A stretch of DNA of 64,000 nt from Thalassotalea algicola (GCF_012932965.1 NZ_JABBXH010000001.1:434001-498000); one strand, 5' to 3'; counted from the stretch's first letter, positions 1 to 10,848 are shown. Program-made: numbers and translations. Notes: generated by a model not told the origin, from the sequence alone.

Positions 1-150
1 CATTTCGCTTTCTCGATTTAAACCTTCAAAATCAAAGCCGACGCCTTTGTCAAATCGATGGCCTATCCACATACCAAGTAGCGCACCAAAAATATTTCGG
101 GTAAGCATAAAGCCAAAGATTAAACCCAGTAATTTTCCCCAAAATCGCAT
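1..150 (-). CDS. djlA: DnaJ-like membrane co-chaperone DjlA (N-terminal part)
   Basis: Only the first 50 codons are in the window; the gene runs off the left edge. The start begins MRFWGKLLGLIFGF and continues through a glycine-rich membrane segment to GHRFDKG, matching the transmembrane N-terminus of DjlA, a type III membrane-anchored J-domain protein that stimulates DnaK. The J domain lies outside the window. A good ribosome site (AGGA, about 8 bases upstream) precedes the ATG. The start lies 14 bases after the murU stop, so it is probably the third gene of the amgK-murU-djlA operon. Identity rests on the N-terminal pattern and the neighbourhood. Confidence 0.8.
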   Translation of the reverse strand, partial: MRFWGKLLGLIFGFMLTRNIFGALLGMWIGHRFDKGVGFDFEGLNRESEM

Positions 151-164
151 TTACAGTCCTGCCA

Positions 165-842
165 TTAACCTTTTATTTGTCTATTTAAGCTATCTAATCT
201 TTGTGGTGTGCCAACATCTGTCCACTCAGAAGTTAATACTTCACCTGACAACAGTTGCTTGTCTGCCGCTAATCTCAACAGTGGTGCCAATGCCAATTTC
301 TGTTCAGCTGGTGATTGTTCAAAAAATGCCGGGCGATAAATCGCTACACCACTAAAAGTATATGATTGTGCATCAGATGATGATTGATTTTCTATTAGGC
401 CATTGTCTAGATAAAAATCACCTTTGAGGTTGTGTGAAGGATTTTCTACCAGCCACAAATGCGCCAGCTTTCCTTCATCAAGCTTTGGTAACTTTATGTT
501 TGGTGCAACTAAAAAGATATCACCATTGATCACCAAAAAAGGTTCATCTCCTAGCAAAGGCAAAGCTTTGATAATTCCACCAGCGGTTTCAAGCGCCCCT
601 GTCGACTCGTCACTATATTCAATACTCACACCATAACTAGCACCATTACCCAGTTTGGCCGGTATTTTTTCACCTAACCATGCATGATTAATGATTACAT
701 TTTCTATTCCTAGCTTAGCCAAAAGTTCTAAATGATATTCAATAAGCGCTTTGCCTGCGACTTGCAGTAATGGTTTAGGCGTGACATCGGTAAGTGGACG
801 CATTCGCTCACCTCGGCCTGCCGCTAAGATCATCGCCTTCAC
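165..842 (-). CDS. murU: N-acetylmuramate alpha-1-phosphate uridylyltransferase MurU
   Basis: Cytoplasmic nucleotidyltransferase of 225 residues that makes UDP-MurNAc from MurNAc-1-phosphate in the cell-wall recycling route that bypasses de novo synthesis (known for Pseudomonas MurU). The N-terminus MKAMILAAGRGERMRPLT is the signature of sugar-phosphate nucleotidyltransferases, followed by TPKPLL. VINGD near residue 107 is the usual metal-binding Asp region and WTDVGTP near the end is also typical. It overlaps amgK by 4 bases (ATGA), which implies translational coupling. The adjacent kinase that makes its substrate supports MurU over a generic NTP-transferase. Confidence 0.9.
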   Translation of the reverse strand: MKAMILAAGRGERMRPLTDVTPKPLLQVAGKALIEYHLELLAKLGIENVIINHAWLGEKIPAKLGNGASYGVSIEYSDESTGALETAGGIIKALPLLGDEPFLVINGDIFLVAPNIKLPKLDEGKLAHLWLVENPSHNLKGDFYLDNGLIENQSSSDAQSYTFSGVAIYRPAFFEQSPAEQKLALAPLLRLAADKQLLSGEVLTSEWTDVGTPQRLDSLNRQIKG

Positions 843-1837
843 GCTAACTTACTCTTTACAGCAGGTAGTACTTTGTTTTCCACTAACTTCGCTAATGCAG
901 ATAATTCTGGATATTGTGAAGCAATATCAACAATATAACTTAGTGTTAGTGGAATATCTTTGATATAGCTCGACTTATTATCTCGTAACAGCAACCTAGC
1001 AAATATGCCACTTGCTTTGATATGTCGCTGTAAGCCCGTCAAATCAAACCACCTTTTCCATGTTGTAAAATCAATGTCAATTGCCATACGTTCGTTCATT
1101 ACTTCGGTAAATGTCTTAAATAAAGTTAAAACATCTTTTTGAGGCCACTTAACGTAGCAATCGCGTAATAACGATACGACGTCATATGTTATAGGGCCAA
1201 CAACCGCATCTTGAAAATCAATAATTCCAAGTGACTCATCCGCCAGTACCATTATATTTCGACTATGAAAGTCTCGGTGCATAAACACTTGTGGTTGAGC
1301 CAAAATGTTATCGGTTAATACCTTAAATGCGTCTTTTAATTCTTGCTGTTCTTGGCTTGATAAGCTCAGAGATAAATATTGCCCAATCAACCACTCGGTA
1401 AATATCTTAAGTTCAAGTGCAACAAATGCGGCGTCAAACTTGGGCATCCCCTGTAACGGCTCTAGTAAAGCTAATTTAGGTAATTCTGCAATTGCCTTTG
1501 AGTACCAGCTTTTCATGTTTTCAGTAGATAGTTTTTCTGCTAACAAGCATTGTCCAAAATCTTCTATGCAAAAGAACCCTTGTTCAAGATTTTTTGCATA
1601 AATTGCCGGCACTTGCATATCAACAGACTTTAAGTAACTAGCAATATTAAAAAAAGCTTCGTTATTACAGTATGTTGGCGGTGAGTCGACTGCAAGATAT
1701 GACTGTGATTGAAAGTTAAATCGATAATACTGACGAAAGCCTGCATCCCCCGTCATTGGGACTAATTGATTAACTTCTGGATAACCTGATTGATGAAGCC
1801 ATTGAACTAATCTGGTGTTAGCTTGTTCTAAAGACAA
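839..1837 (-). CDS. amgK: N-acetylmuramate/N-acetylglucosamine anomeric kinase AmgK
   Basis: Aminoglycoside-phosphotransferase-fold kinase of 332 residues. It phosphorylates MurNAc or GlcNAc at C1, feeding MurU in peptidoglycan recycling. Visible motifs are MHRDFHSRNIM (catalytic loop with the Asp base) and LGIIDFQDAVVGP (metal-binding Asp), both in the second half. The length fits the family. It is first in a minus-strand operon with murU and djlA and is divergent from lptD across about 157 bases, the arrangement seen beside lptD-surA in pseudomonads. The start at 1837 lacks a strong ribosome site but fits the family N-terminus. Confidence 0.88.
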   Translation of the reverse strand: MSLEQANTRLVQWLHQSGYPEVNQLVPMTGDAGFRQYYRFNFQSQSYLAVDSPPTYCNNEAFFNIASYLKSVDMQVPAIYAKNLEQGFFCIEDFGQCLLAEKLSTENMKSWYSKAIAELPKLALLEPLQGMPKFDAAFVALELKIFTEWLIGQYLSLSLSSQEQQELKDAFKVLTDNILAQPQVFMHRDFHSRNIMVLADESLGIIDFQDAVVGPITYDVVSLLRDCYVKWPQKDVLTLFKTFTEVMNERMAIDIDFTTWKRWFDLTGLQRHIKASGIFARLLLRDNKSSYIKDIPLTLSYIVDIASQYPELSALAKLVENKVLPAVKSKLA

Positions 1838-1994
1838 AAATATTTCCTAAAAAGTGTAAAAAGCCAATGTGATCAATTAGCGAGTTATCAAAAATTACGA
1901 TATTATAACCAAGTTTAGCGAAACAAAAACAATCAAGAGAAACTGGTGCATGCAATCATCGGTTTTATTGCGGTAAATTTATCCCGGACACTTA

Positions 1995-4271
1995 ATGCCT
2001 TTTCCATATTATAAACTGTTGTTAGCAAGTTTTTTGCTTATCCCTAGCTATTCTTTAATAGCACAACAGCAAGACACTCAAACCGAGCAACTTATTTGTC
2101 CGCTGCCTGAATTTAAAACAATTAGTACAAATTCATCTCTGCTGGACAAAGGCACCATTCAAATTCTATCGAACTTTACTAGCATAGAGAAAGACCAGCA
2201 AGCCATCTTCAAAGGTGGTGTAACATTAATAAAAGATAATCAGCAAATTACCGCTGATGAAGTCGCCTTTAATCGCCTAAATGCTGAATTAAGAGCGTCA
2301 GGAGAAATTCACTTTCAACGTGAAGGTGTTAATGTTTTCGCCAATGAATTATCAGCCTCTGAATCAAGCAACGCTACTTCATTATCTGGAGCGTCTTATT
2401 TTTTAGCTGGCAATCCCGGTCATGGTCGTGCTGGAAAAATAGTAGTAACCGCTAATGGTGATCTCACGTTAATCGATTCAAGCTTCACCACTTGCCACGG
2501 AGAAGTCCCTGATTGGCAATTAAAAGCCAGCGAGATCTCGATATCTGTTGAAGAAAACAAAGGTGAAGCATTCAACGCTCGATTTGAAATATTAGACGTA
2601 CCTGTACTTTATGTCCCATATTTATCTTTTCCCGTCACAGATGAGCGAAAATCTGGACTATTGGAACCAACCATCAAATCGTCTAATAAGTCAGGTTTTG
2701 AAGTAGAACTCCCTTATTACATCAATATTGCTGAGAATTACGATGCAACTGTAGCCCCTAGATATATGTCGAAACGCGGACTGCAATTGCTTACAGAATT
2801 TAGGTATTTAGTTAATGATCAACAAGGTCAACTAGACATAGAGTATCTGCATAAAGACAACGAAGTACAAAGTGATGATGCGCGATACTTGTGGCGATAC
2901 CAGCACATAGGCAACTTTTCAGATAATTTCCGTGCCCACGTCGATTATGCCTCCATAAGTGACGACAATTACCTTGTCGACATTGGTAGTAAACATTACA
3001 ACTCAAATGACGCTTATCTGTACCAAATTGGCGAACTCGCTTATTTTGGTGAAAATTGGCAAGGCATTATGAAAGTCCAAGATTTTGAAGTACTTGGAAA
3101 TCATGTCCAAAGTTACAAAACAGTACCTCAAATAGAAATATCCAGCGCCACAGAGCTAGGATTTCTAAATGGTCAATTTGATATTTATTCAGAACTGTCA
3201 CGCTTTGAAACACCAAATACAGACTTGCCGGAAGCTAGTCGTTATCATGTAGAAGCTGGCTTTACTTTCCCGATTAATCGCCCTGCTTATTTCTTTAATT
3301 CAGAATTTAAGTTGATGCAAACCTACTACGAGCAAGAACGCATATCATCAGGTTCAAAATTAGAGAAAACAGTTGAAAGAACATTACCCAAAGCAAGGTT
3401 TCACGGCGGCATAAACTTTGATCGCGATGCCAACTATTTCGGTAGCAAATATACTCAAACACTAGAGCCTCAGCTGCAATATTTATACATTCCAGACAAA
3501 GATCAAAGTGATATTGGCGTATATGACACCGCGACGCTACAAGATGATTATCAAGGCTTATTTAGAGACAAACGTTTCAGCGGATTAGATAGAATTGCCG
3601 AAGCTAACCAATATTCTTGGGGGGTAACAAGTAGGTTACTAGATCAATCAAATACTGAAAAACTTAGGTTAAGTGTTGGCCGTATTGTCTACTTAAATGA
3701 CAGTAATATTGCTGTGAACGAGGAACAAGGCATTGCCGCAGATAAATCAGCATTAGCGGCCGACATGTATTTACGTGCAAACAATCAATGGCAATTTAAT
3801 GGCAACATTCAGTACAGCACGGAAAGCAATACCACGAACAAAAGTCAGCTAAATGTTGACTATCGACAGAATCGTGACAATATCTTCCAGCTTAATCATA
3901 GATACTCTCGTAATGTGTCAGGTTCAACTTTAGAGCAACTTTCTTTGCTTTCGAGTGTCAGACTAACCAAAGAGTGGCAATTCGTTGGTCGTTATACTCA
4001 GGACTTAAAGCAAAAGCGCAGCTTAGAAAGCTATGCTGGCCTGCAATACGAAAGTTGCTGTTGGGCAGTTCGTGTTGCGTACCATCGTCATATCAATTCT
4101 GATTTAGACGAGTTTAATTATAGCAATGAAAACCGCGATGAATTTGATAGTGGATTCGTGGTACAGTTTGTTATTAAAGGGTTCGGTAGCCAAAAATCAA
4201 CAGTTGGCACTCAAGATATGTTTAACTCAAGTATATTTGGCTATAAACGCCCGTACTTTCTCAATAATTAA
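1995..4271 (+). CDS. lptD: LPS-assembly outer membrane protein LptD
   Basis: Outer membrane beta-barrel of 758 residues that, with LptE, inserts lipopolysaccharide into the outer leaflet. A signal peptide ends near residue 23. The OstA/LptA-like N-domain (about 45-170) is followed by the barrel. The four cysteines that form the essential disulfides in E. coli are all present: Cys35, Cys167 and the adjacent Cys688-Cys689. The C-terminus ends in asparagines rather than the usual aromatic residue. It heads the lptD-surA-pdxA-rsmA-apaG-apaH block, 12 bases ahead of surA, the chaperone it needs for folding. Confidence 0.95.
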   Translation: MPFPYYKLLLASFLLIPSYSLIAQQQDTQTEQLICPLPEFKTISTNSSLLDKGTIQILSNFTSIEKDQQAIFKGGVTLIKDNQQITADEVAFNRLNAELRASGEIHFQREGVNVFANELSASESSNATSLSGASYFLAGNPGHGRAGKIVVTANGDLTLIDSSFTTCHGEVPDWQLKASEISISVEENKGEAFNARFEILDVPVLYVPYLSFPVTDERKSGLLEPTIKSSNKSGFEVELPYYINIAENYDATVAPRYMSKRGLQLLTEFRYLVNDQQGQLDIEYLHKDNEVQSDDARYLWRYQHIGNFSDNFRAHVDYASISDDNYLVDIGSKHYNSNDAYLYQIGELAYFGENWQGIMKVQDFEVLGNHVQSYKTVPQIEISSATELGFLNGQFDIYSELSRFETPNTDLPEASRYHVEAGFTFPINRPAYFFNSEFKLMQTYYEQERISSGSKLEKTVERTLPKARFHGGINFDRDANYFGSKYTQTLEPQLQYLYIPDKDQSDIGVYDTATLQDDYQGLFRDKRFSGLDRIAEANQYSWGVTSRLLDQSNTEKLRLSVGRIVYLNDSNIAVNEEQGIAADKSALAADMYLRANNQWQFNGNIQYSTESNTTNKSQLNVDYRQNRDNIFQLNHRYSRNVSGSTLEQLSLLSSVRLTKEWQFVGRYTQDLKQKRSLESYAGLQYESCCWAVRVAYHRHINSDLDEFNYSNENRDEFDSGFVVQFVIKGFGSQKSTVGTQDMFNSSIFGYKRPYFLNN

Positions 4272-4283
4272 GAAATTAAATTC

Positions 4284-5585
4284 ATGAAGAAAACGTTTAC
4301 TGCATTTACATTAATGTCATCAATTTTAGTTGGCATGTTTACAACAACGCAAGCAGAAGAAGTCCCATTAGATAAAGTAGCAGCCATAGTTAACTCTGGT
4401 GTGGTACTTGAATCTGAAGTGCAGGACTTACTTAAAAATATAAAATCAAATGCCCAAAAAAACGATCAAAGCTTACCCTCTGATCGCGCATTGCGTACTC
4501 AAGTTATCGATAAGCTTATTAACGATAGCCTTATCGTTCAATTGGGAGAAAGGATGGGCGTACAAATTAGTGATGCCCAACTTGATAGCACCATTACCAA
4601 TATGGCTAAAGAGAATAACCTCACATTAGAGCAATTTCGTGATGCATTAGTCAGTGATGGCCTAGATTACGAAAAATATCGCGAAAATGTCCGTACAGAA
4701 CTAATTTCTGGTGAAGTTCGTCGAGCAAATGTTAGAAGACGTATTTATATTTCACCTCAGGAAGTGGCCAACTTGCTGACCGAAATGAAAGAGCAAACAA
4801 GCGAAGACGTAGAATACAATTTAGGTCATATTCTAATTGAGTTTCCAGCTGAGCCAACACAAGACGACATGAATGCCGCGAAAACACGCGCAGAAAAAGT
4901 TATCGAATTACTGAATAACGGTTCTGACTTTGCAAAGATTGCGATTGCCTCTTCTGGTGATGCAAATGCATTAGAAGGTGGCGAACTAGGCTGGCGCAAT
5001 ATTAATGAACTACCAACATTGTTCTCTGAAATTATCGACGGAAAAGAAAAAGGCACAATATTAGGACCAATTCGTACTGGTTTAGGTTTTAGCATTGTTA
5101 AAATTCTTGATATTCGAGGCCGAGAAGTCGTTGAAGTTGAAGAGGTTAAAGCACGCCATATCTTGATTAAACCTTCAATCATTCTAAGTGAAGCGAAAGC
5201 AGAGGCGACTTTACAAGGGTTTTTAGACCAAATTAACGCCGGTGAAGCAGATTTCGCTGAGTTAGCAAAAGAGCACTCTGAAGGTCCTACTTCTGTACGT
5301 GGAGGTGACTTAGGTTGGGCTGACCCAAATTCTTACGACCCAGCATTTAGAGATGCATTGGCAACGTTAAAAGAAGGTGAATACCATAAACCTTTCCGCT
5401 CTTCATTCGGTTGGCATTTAACTCAACTAACTGAGCGCAGAATGCTAGATGCGACAAAGCAGATGAACGAAAACCGAGCTTACCAACTGTTATTCAATCG
5501 TAAGTTTGGTATGGAAAGTGCCCGCTGGATCAAAGAAACTCGTGATGAAGCTTATATTGAAATATTCGAGCAGGACATTAAGTAA
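4284..5585 (+). CDS. surA: Periplasmic chaperone and peptidyl-prolyl isomerase SurA
   Basis: 433-residue periplasmic chaperone for outer membrane proteins. The signal peptide is cleaved near residue 24 (TTTQA/EE). The SurA N-domain (about 25-150) starts [15 protein letters not shown], which is highly characteristic. Two parvulin PpiC domains follow at about 175-275 and 285-385, each with the HILI element and a GGELGW or GGDLGW turn. Length matches E. coli SurA (428). Its stop overlaps the pdxA start by one base (TAATG), so the two are coupled. One substrate, LptD, is encoded directly upstream. Confidence 0.95.
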   Translation: MKKTFTAFTLMSSILVGMFTTTQAEEVPLDKVAAIVNSGVVLESEVQDLLKNIKSNAQKNDQSLPSDRALRTQVIDKLINDSLIVQLGERMGVQISDAQLDSTITNMAKENNLTLEQFRDALVSDGLDYEKYRENVRTELISGEVRRANVRRRIYISPQEVANLLTEMKEQTSEDVEYNLGHILIEFPAEPTQDDMNAAKTRAEKVIELLNNGSDFAKIAIASSGDANALEGGELGWRNINELPTLFSEIIDGKEKGTILGPIRTGLGFSIVKILDIRGREVVEVEEVKARHILIKPSIILSEAKAEATLQGFLDQINAGEADFAELAKEHSEGPTSVRGGDLGWADPNSYDPAFRDALATLKEGEYHKPFRSSFGWHLTQLTERRMLDATKQMNENRAYQLLFNRKFGMESARWIKETRDEAYIEIFEQDIK

Positions 5586-6568
5586 TGGTTAAACGCATTG
5601 CTATCACACCAGGCGAACCTGCTGGCATTGGTCCAGACTTAGTTATCGCACTTGCGCAGCAAGACTGGCCTGTGCAACTGGTCATTGTCGGTTGCCCTAA
5701 ATTAATGGCAGATCGCGCTAAACAGCTCGGCATGCCATTAATATTGTCCGAATTCGATAGTAATGAAGAGCCAATCGCTCAAAAATCTGGCACTTTAACA
5801 ATTAAGTCAATGCCAACCGATACTGACGTCACACCTGGCTTATTAGATGCTAACAATGGTGCCTATGTCGTTGAAACGCTAAGAGTCGCCAGTGAGATGA
5901 ACATGTCGGGCGAGTTTGATGCGATTGTCACTGGTCCGGTTCATAAAGGATTGATTAACAAGGCAGGCATTGCTTTTAGTGGTCATACTGAATACTTCGC
6001 TCATCAAGCAAACTGCTCTGACGTAGTTATGATGTTAGCAACACCAGGGTTACGTGTAGCGTTAGTCACTACTCACATACCATTAGCCTACGTATCCAAA
6101 GCGATTACGCACGAACGGCTACAAAGAGTCACTCGTATACTAAACCAAGATCTTAAAGAAAAGTTTGGTATCGAATCGCCGAAGATTTATGCCTGCGGCA
6201 TAAATCCTCATGCCGGTGAAGATGGTCACTTAGGTCGAGAAGAAATTGAGGTAATGAATCCCGCTTTTGAAGAGCTGCGCAATGAAGGTATTAACCTGAT
6301 TGGGCCGTTACCTGCAGATACTATTTTCCAAGAAAAATACTTACAAGACGCCGATGCAATTCTTGCTATGTACCATGACCAAGGTCTTCCAGTATTAAAA
6401 TATAAAGGTTTTGGTTCTTCAGTCAATATTACCCTTGGCCTACCATTTATTAGAACATCAGTAGATCACGGCACTGCACTTGAACTAGCAGGAAAAAACA
6501 AGGCTGACACAGGTAGCTTTATTGAAGCATTAAATACCGCAATAGATTTGGCACAAAATCAATCATGA
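5585..6568 (+). CDS. pdxA: 4-hydroxythreonine-4-phosphate dehydrogenase PdxA
   Basis: 327-residue NAD-dependent enzyme of the DXP-dependent vitamin B6 pathway. It oxidises 4-phosphooxy-threonine to the precursor that PdxJ condenses into pyridoxine phosphate. Signatures are the N-terminal [20 protein letters not shown] (first metal-binding His), [17 protein letters not shown] and [11 protein letters not shown] (second His region). The start overlaps the surA stop and the end overlaps the rsmA start by 4 bases, the classic operon packing. No key residue appears to be missing. Confidence 0.95.
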   Translation: MVKRIAITPGEPAGIGPDLVIALAQQDWPVQLVIVGCPKLMADRAKQLGMPLILSEFDSNEEPIAQKSGTLTIKSMPTDTDVTPGLLDANNGAYVVETLRVASEMNMSGEFDAIVTGPVHKGLINKAGIAFSGHTEYFAHQANCSDVVMMLATPGLRVALVTTHIPLAYVSKAITHERLQRVTRILNQDLKEKFGIESPKIYACGINPHAGEDGHLGREEIEVMNPAFEELRNEGINLIGPLPADTIFQEKYLQDADAILAMYHDQGLPVLKYKGFGSSVNITLGLPFIRTSVDHGTALELAGKNKADTGSFIEALNTAIDLAQNQS

Positions 6569-7374
6569 GTAAAAACACCCATTTAGGCCATCAAGCGAAA
6601 AAGCGATTTGGCCAAAATTTCTTACATAATGACGCAATCATTAGTCGCATTGTCGATGCAATTAACCCAGAGCCTGGCGAAAATCTTATCGAAATTGGCC
6701 CTGGTTTAGGCGCATTGACTGAACCCGTTGTCGACCGTGCTGGAGATATTTCAGTCGTTGAGCTAGATCGCGATTTAGCCGAACGTTTAAGGCATCATCC
6801 TTTTTTGGCTAAGCATTTAACGATCCATGAAATAGATGCGTTAAAGTTTGATTTTGGCAGCCTAGCAATGCCAGATAAACCGCTTAGAATTTTTGGTAAT
6901 CTGCCATATAACATATCAACACCGTTAATTTTCCATTTGCTGTCGTTTAAAGCGCACGTTCAAGACATGCACTTTATGCTGCAAAAAGAAGTCGTTGATC
7001 GTATGGCTGCAGGCCCAGATTCAAAAACTTATGGTCGTTTATCAATCATGACCCAATACCAATGCCAAGTAGTTCCGGTTATGACGATAGGTCCTGAAGC
7101 ATTTCAGCCTCCACCAAAAGTTGACTCAGCAATTGTTAGACTTATTCCACATAAACAAATCGACAATCCAGTAAATAATTTAGAAACATTGAATAAGGTT
7201 TGTTTAACGGCGTTTAACCAGCGACGCAAAACTATTCGCAATAGTTTTAAGAAAATGATATCAGCTGAAGCATTGGAATCTCTAGGTCTAACACCGACCT
7301 TAAGACCAGAAAATTTAACCATAGATAATTACATCGCTGTAGCAAACTATGTCGATGAAAATCCATTAAGTTAA
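6565..7374 (+). CDS. rsmA: 16S rRNA (adenine1518/1519-N6)-dimethyltransferase RsmA/KsgA
   Basis: 269-residue SAM-dependent methyltransferase that dimethylates two adjacent adenines in the 3' terminal loop of 16S rRNA during 30S maturation; its loss gives kasugamycin resistance in E. coli. The N-terminus [11 protein letters not shown] is diagnostic. The SAM-binding loop [10 protein letters not shown] lies near residues 45-54 and the catalytic NLPYN motif at residues 112-116. The C-terminal helical domain contains [11 protein letters not shown]. It overlaps pdxA by 4 bases and lies 5 bases before apaG. Confidence 0.95.
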   Translation: MSKNTHLGHQAKKRFGQNFLHNDAIISRIVDAINPEPGENLIEIGPGLGALTEPVVDRAGDISVVELDRDLAERLRHHPFLAKHLTIHEIDALKFDFGSLAMPDKPLRIFGNLPYNISTPLIFHLLSFKAHVQDMHFMLQKEVVDRMAAGPDSKTYGRLSIMTQYQCQVVPVMTIGPEAFQPPPKVDSAIVRLIPHKQIDNPVNNLETLNKVCLTAFNQRRKTIRNSFKKMISAEALESLGLTPTLRPENLTIDNYIAVANYVDENPLS

Positions 7375-7379
7375 ATTTT

Positions 7380-7763
7380 ATGACTAATAGTGAACAATCA
7401 GCATTAAGCGTTAATGTTAAAACTCAATATTTGCCTGAACAATCAAATCAAGCAGATAATCAATTTGTCTTCAGCTATACCATTACCATCACCAATAATA
7501 GTGAGGTAAGTGCTAAACTTTTAAGGCGGCGCTGGGTAATTACAGACTCTAATGGCGACGAGTCGATTGTTGAAGGTGAAGGCGTGATTGGTCAGCAACC
7601 TGTGATTAAGCCAGGAAATAAATACACTTATACCAGCGGCTCAGTGTTTAATACGCCAGTTGGTACAATGCATGGCCACTATCAAATGATAGACAACAAC
7701 CAAAATACTTTTTGGGTGGATATTCCTGTTTTTAGACTTGCCCTACCCAATATTTTAAATTAA
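7380..7763 (+). CDS. apaG: ApaG (CO2+/MG2+ efflux-associated, immunoglobulin-like fold)
   Basis: 127-residue small protein of the ApaG family. E. coli CorD/ApaG is linked to cobalt and magnesium resistance, but its biochemical function is unsettled. Typical pieces are FSYTITITNNS, LLRRRWVITDSNG, VEGEGVIGQQPVIKPG and GTMHGHYQM, which make up the beta-sandwich with its conserved glycine turns. There is no signal peptide. No clear ribosome site precedes the start; it lies 5 bases after rsmA and 2 bases before apaH, so translational coupling is likely. Confidence 0.93.
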   Translation: MTNSEQSALSVNVKTQYLPEQSNQADNQFVFSYTITITNNSEVSAKLLRRRWVITDSNGDESIVEGEGVIGQQPVIKPGNKYTYTSGSVFNTPVGTMHGHYQMIDNNQNTFWVDIPVFRLALPNILN

Positions 7764-7765
7764 TC

Positions 7766-8581
7766 ATGGCTCTGTATTTAGTTGGCGATATCCAAGGATG
7801 TTATAACGAACTAGATGCATTGCTGTGCAAAGTAAAGTTTTCACCCAAAGAAGATCTGCTGTGGATAGCAGGAGATTTGGTAGCTCGAGGACCAGATTCA
7901 TTATCAACGTTAGAATTTGTAAAATCTTTAGGTCATAGTGCCAATTTCGTATTGGGTAACCACGACCTGCATTTATTAGCTATAGAAGCAGGTATAAAAA
8001 AAGCTAAAAATTCAGATAAACTAACCAGCTTATTAAATTCACCTAATTTTAGCCAACTTGTAGATTGGCTAGCTTTGCATCCTTTGCTGCTCAAAGTGCC
8101 CAATGACAATGCTTATATGTCTCACGCCGGGCTATCCCCTCAATGGTCAATTAAACATGCAGTTAAACAAGCAGAGTTTGCTCATAAGAAAATTGCTGGT
8201 AGAAAGCGTGAAAAATGGCTTTCCATCATGTATGGCGAGCAACCTAATGACTGGCAATTAGTCGAAACAAAAGAACAACGATTTCGCTATACGGTCAATG
8301 CTTTTACCCGTATGCGCTATTGCTACCCAGACGGAACGTTGGACTTTAGCTGCAAAGACCAGCCCAAAAATGCGCCAAGCGCACTGAAACCTTGGTTTGA
8401 ATTAGCAAAATTGCAAAAGGCTAAATGGGTTTTTGGTCATTGGGCTGCATTAATGGGTGAATGCTCTCGCAAAAATGTGTACGCACTCGATACCGGTTGC
8501 GTATGGGGAGGACACTTAACAATGCTACGTTGGGAAGACAAAAAAATATTTACTGAAATTTCACATGAAATTGACAGTTAA
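7766..8581 (+). CDS. apaH: Symmetrical bis(5'-nucleosyl)-tetraphosphatase ApaH
   Basis: 271-residue metallophosphatase that hydrolyses Ap4A symmetrically to two ADP and can decap Np4-capped RNA in E. coli. Metal-binding motifs are GDIQGCYNELDALL (residues 7-20), GDLVARGPDS, GNHDLHLL and the SHAGL histidine in the middle. FGHWAALMG and YALDTGCVWGG complete the site. It is the last gene of the lptD block. The stop sits inside a tandem repeat of the 10-mer ATTGACAGTT/A (8569-8588). No convincing terminator follows. Confidence 0.94.
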   Translation: MALYLVGDIQGCYNELDALLCKVKFSPKEDLLWIAGDLVARGPDSLSTLEFVKSLGHSANFVLGNHDLHLLAIEAGIKKAKNSDKLTSLLNSPNFSQLVDWLALHPLLLKVPNDNAYMSHAGLSPQWSIKHAVKQAEFAHKKIAGRKREKWLSIMYGEQPNDWQLVETKEQRFRYTVNAFTRMRYCYPDGTLDFSCKDQPKNAPSALKPWFELAKLQKAKWVFGHWAALMGECSRKNVYALDTGCVWGGHLTMLRWEDKKIFTEISHEIDS

Positions 8582-8667
8582 TTGACAGTCTTCAAAATAA
8601 AGGTGGCACTGTTTCGTATCTTTCTAATGAAAAAGATTTTTCCCTTGTTATAATGATGAATTGTAAC

Positions 8668-8694
8668 TAAATTTATATTAAATTCAGTCGATAG
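8668..8694 (+). promoter_or_regulatory. Candidate sigma-28 (FliA) promoter
   Basis: TAAATTTA at 8668-8675 and GTCGATAG at 8687-8694 are spaced like the enterobacterial FliA consensus TAAAGTTT-N11-GCCGATAA, with six of eight bases matching in each half. It lies about 80 bases upstream of a chemotaxis receptor, a typical FliA target. This is a pattern match with no direct evidence of a transcription start. Confidence 0.45.
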
Positions 8695-8775
8695 AATAGC
8701 TAGATAAAAATAATTTAAGTCGAATGTCTTAATAGAATTTCAACATATTTCGTCAACTCCAAAATGGTGGTGTCT

Positions 8776-10794
8776 ATGAATTTAACCGTAGCGGTAAAGA
8801 TTATTGGTGGCTTTACAATCATTGCAATATTGCTTGTTATTACCAGTATTTCTTCATTGTTAAATCTAAATACAGTTCACAACTCAACAACTGAAGTAAG
8901 TGAATTGGCGATACCTACGCTAGCGGGTAGTAATCAGTTAACCGTTGAGTTAACTCAAATGGGTAACTTAGCGCTACGTGGCTACTATCAAGAAGAACTA
9001 GAACCTTTAGCCAATACTAAGCAAGCGTTTGAACAAGATAACGTTCAATTTAGTGATGCACTTAAAAAGTTAAAAAGCGTTGTACAGAACGAAAGCGCAC
9101 TAATTGGCAACTTACGTCAAATCGACGGCGTTTATGAAACGTTTAACAAAGACGTGATGGATGTATTTAATAATCGTCAAATCAGTATTGAACAACGCAC
9201 TGCCTTAAGCGATGGTGTCGATTCATTAGAAGAGATTGCCGATGACGCAGCAACTTTACTGCTTGATTTAGCTGATCACGACTTAGCTGACACTAAATTA
9301 CAGCGTGCGGTCGACATGGGCGAACTTATTGAAACGTCACTAAACGGCATTGTAAGCTCTGCATTTGAATACAGAGACGCATTAGCACCAGCGACGGTTG
9401 ATTTAATTTCAAGAGAAATCACCAATGCTTATACTGAACTTGACAGAAATATGAGTGAAGTATTAATCGAACTGAACAATGCAGAAGCAGAAGACGAGTC
9501 TTCCGAGTTAGGTAGCTCTTTCGAACAAATTAAAGCACTAGTTGGTGAAAGTGGCAGCATATTCGCAGCAAAAGCATCACAGCTTAACGCATTAGCCCAG
9601 GCAACGACTTCATTAGCTGCAGCAGAAAAAGATATTAACACTGCTAGCGAAATATTAGCTAAGCAAATCAAACTAGCAAACGATACTACTGACGCGAAAA
9701 ACCAAGAAGTTCAAGACTCTGTTAGTGGCGGTAACACGCAAACCATCATCATCTTGATTATTTCTATCGTTGCAGCAGTAGCTATTACACGAATTACTTT
9801 AATCAGTATCACACGTCCATTAGCACGCGTTAACGACATGTTGAACATCGTTGCTTCAGGTGACTTATCTCGTAAGTTAGATGACAGTGGCAAAGATGAA
9901 TTTGCACAATTATCTCGCAACTGTAATTCATTAATAGATAGTTTACGTAACCTAATCCAAGGTATTGTTAGCCGTTCTACACAACTGGCAGCCGCCGCTG
10001 AAGAAACCTCAGCAGTAACAGCACAAAGTACAACAGCAATTGAAGAGCAGCGTAGTCAGGTTGAACAAGCAGCATCTGCAACAACAGAAATGAGCAGCAC
10101 ATCACAAAGTGTACTTTCAAGTGCAAATGATGCGCTTGGCGAAATTAAGCAAGCTGATGACGAAGCAGAACGTGTGAAAGCGATTTCGAGCAAAAACCGT
10201 GAAACAATTCAACTATTAGCTCACGAAGTAGAGTCGGCGTCTCAAGTAATAAATAAACTGCAACAAGATAGTGCGTCTATTGGCGGCATCTTAGATGTTA
10301 TCCGAGGCATCGCGGAACAAACCAACTTACTAGCACTTAATGCTGCAATCGAAGCCGCACGTGCCGGCGAACAAGGTCGTGGATTCGCGGTTGTTGCTGA
10401 CGAAGTTCGTACCCTTGCAAGTAGAACACAAGAGTCTACTCAAGAAATTCAAAACATGATTGAAGTATTACAAACTGGTGCAGAAAAAGCAGTATCGGTT
10501 ATGGATACTGGTAAGTCACAAGCAGCAAACTGTGTTGAGCAAAGTGAAAATGCAGATAAAGCATTAGAAACTATTACTCACGCGGTACATGAAGCCTTTG
10601 ACCGCAGCTCGCAAATTGCGACTGCTGCCGAAGAACAAAGTGTTGTTGCTCATGAGATTAGTGAAAACTTAGAATCTATAGTAACAATTGCCGAGCAAAC
10701 TACTGCCGGCTCTCAACAAACTGCTACGTCAAGTAGCGAAGTTGCACGATTATCAGAAGAACTACAACAATCTGTTCAAGAATTTAAAATGTAA
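8776..10794 (+). CDS. Methyl-accepting chemotaxis protein
   Basis: Membrane chemoreceptor of 672 residues. TM1 lies near residues 8-28. A long helical periplasmic domain (about 30-315), rich in Ala, Leu, Glu and Asp, resembles four-helix-bundle ligand domains. TM2 follows near 320-340, then a HAMP domain ([20 protein letters not shown]) and the signalling domain. The conserved hairpin tip contains [20 protein letters not shown] near residue 520, where CheA and CheW bind. There is no C-terminal NWETF-type CheR tether. The ligand cannot be told. The ATG at 8776 is preferred over one 12 bases upstream because GGTGG lies just ahead of it. A terminator follows. Confidence 0.9.
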   Translation: MNLTVAVKIIGGFTIIAILLVITSISSLLNLNTVHNSTTEVSELAIPTLAGSNQLTVELTQMGNLALRGYYQEELEPLANTKQAFEQDNVQFSDALKKLKSVVQNESALIGNLRQIDGVYETFNKDVMDVFNNRQISIEQRTALSDGVDSLEEIADDAATLLLDLADHDLADTKLQRAVDMGELIETSLNGIVSSAFEYRDALAPATVDLISREITNAYTELDRNMSEVLIELNNAEAEDESSELGSSFEQIKALVGESGSIFAAKASQLNALAQATTSLAAAEKDINTASEILAKQIKLANDTTDAKNQEVQDSVSGGNTQTIIILIISIVAAVAITRITLISITRPLARVNDMLNIVASGDLSRKLDDSGKDEFAQLSRNCNSLIDSLRNLIQGIVSRSTQLAAAAEETSAVTAQSTTAIEEQRSQVEQAASATTEMSSTSQSVLSSANDALGEIKQADDEAERVKAISSKNRETIQLLAHEVESASQVINKLQQDSASIGGILDVIRGIAEQTNLLALNAAIEAARAGEQGRGFAVVADEVRTLASRTQESTQEIQNMIEVLQTGAEKAVSVMDTGKSQAANCVEQSENADKALETITHAVHEAFDRSSQIATAAEEQSVVAHEISENLESIVTIAEQTTAGSQQTATSSSEVARLSEELQQSVQEFKM

Positions 10795-10820
10795 CTTGTT
10801 AATAACCGTTGACTTTGAAA

Positions 10821-10848
10821 AGCTCCCTTTTAGGGGGCTTTTTTTTAT
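10821..10848 (+). terminator. Rho-independent terminator after the chemoreceptor gene
   Basis: AGCTCCC-loop-AGGGGGCT (one G-U pair) followed immediately by a run of eight T. It begins 26 bases after the stop codon. Confidence 0.85.
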
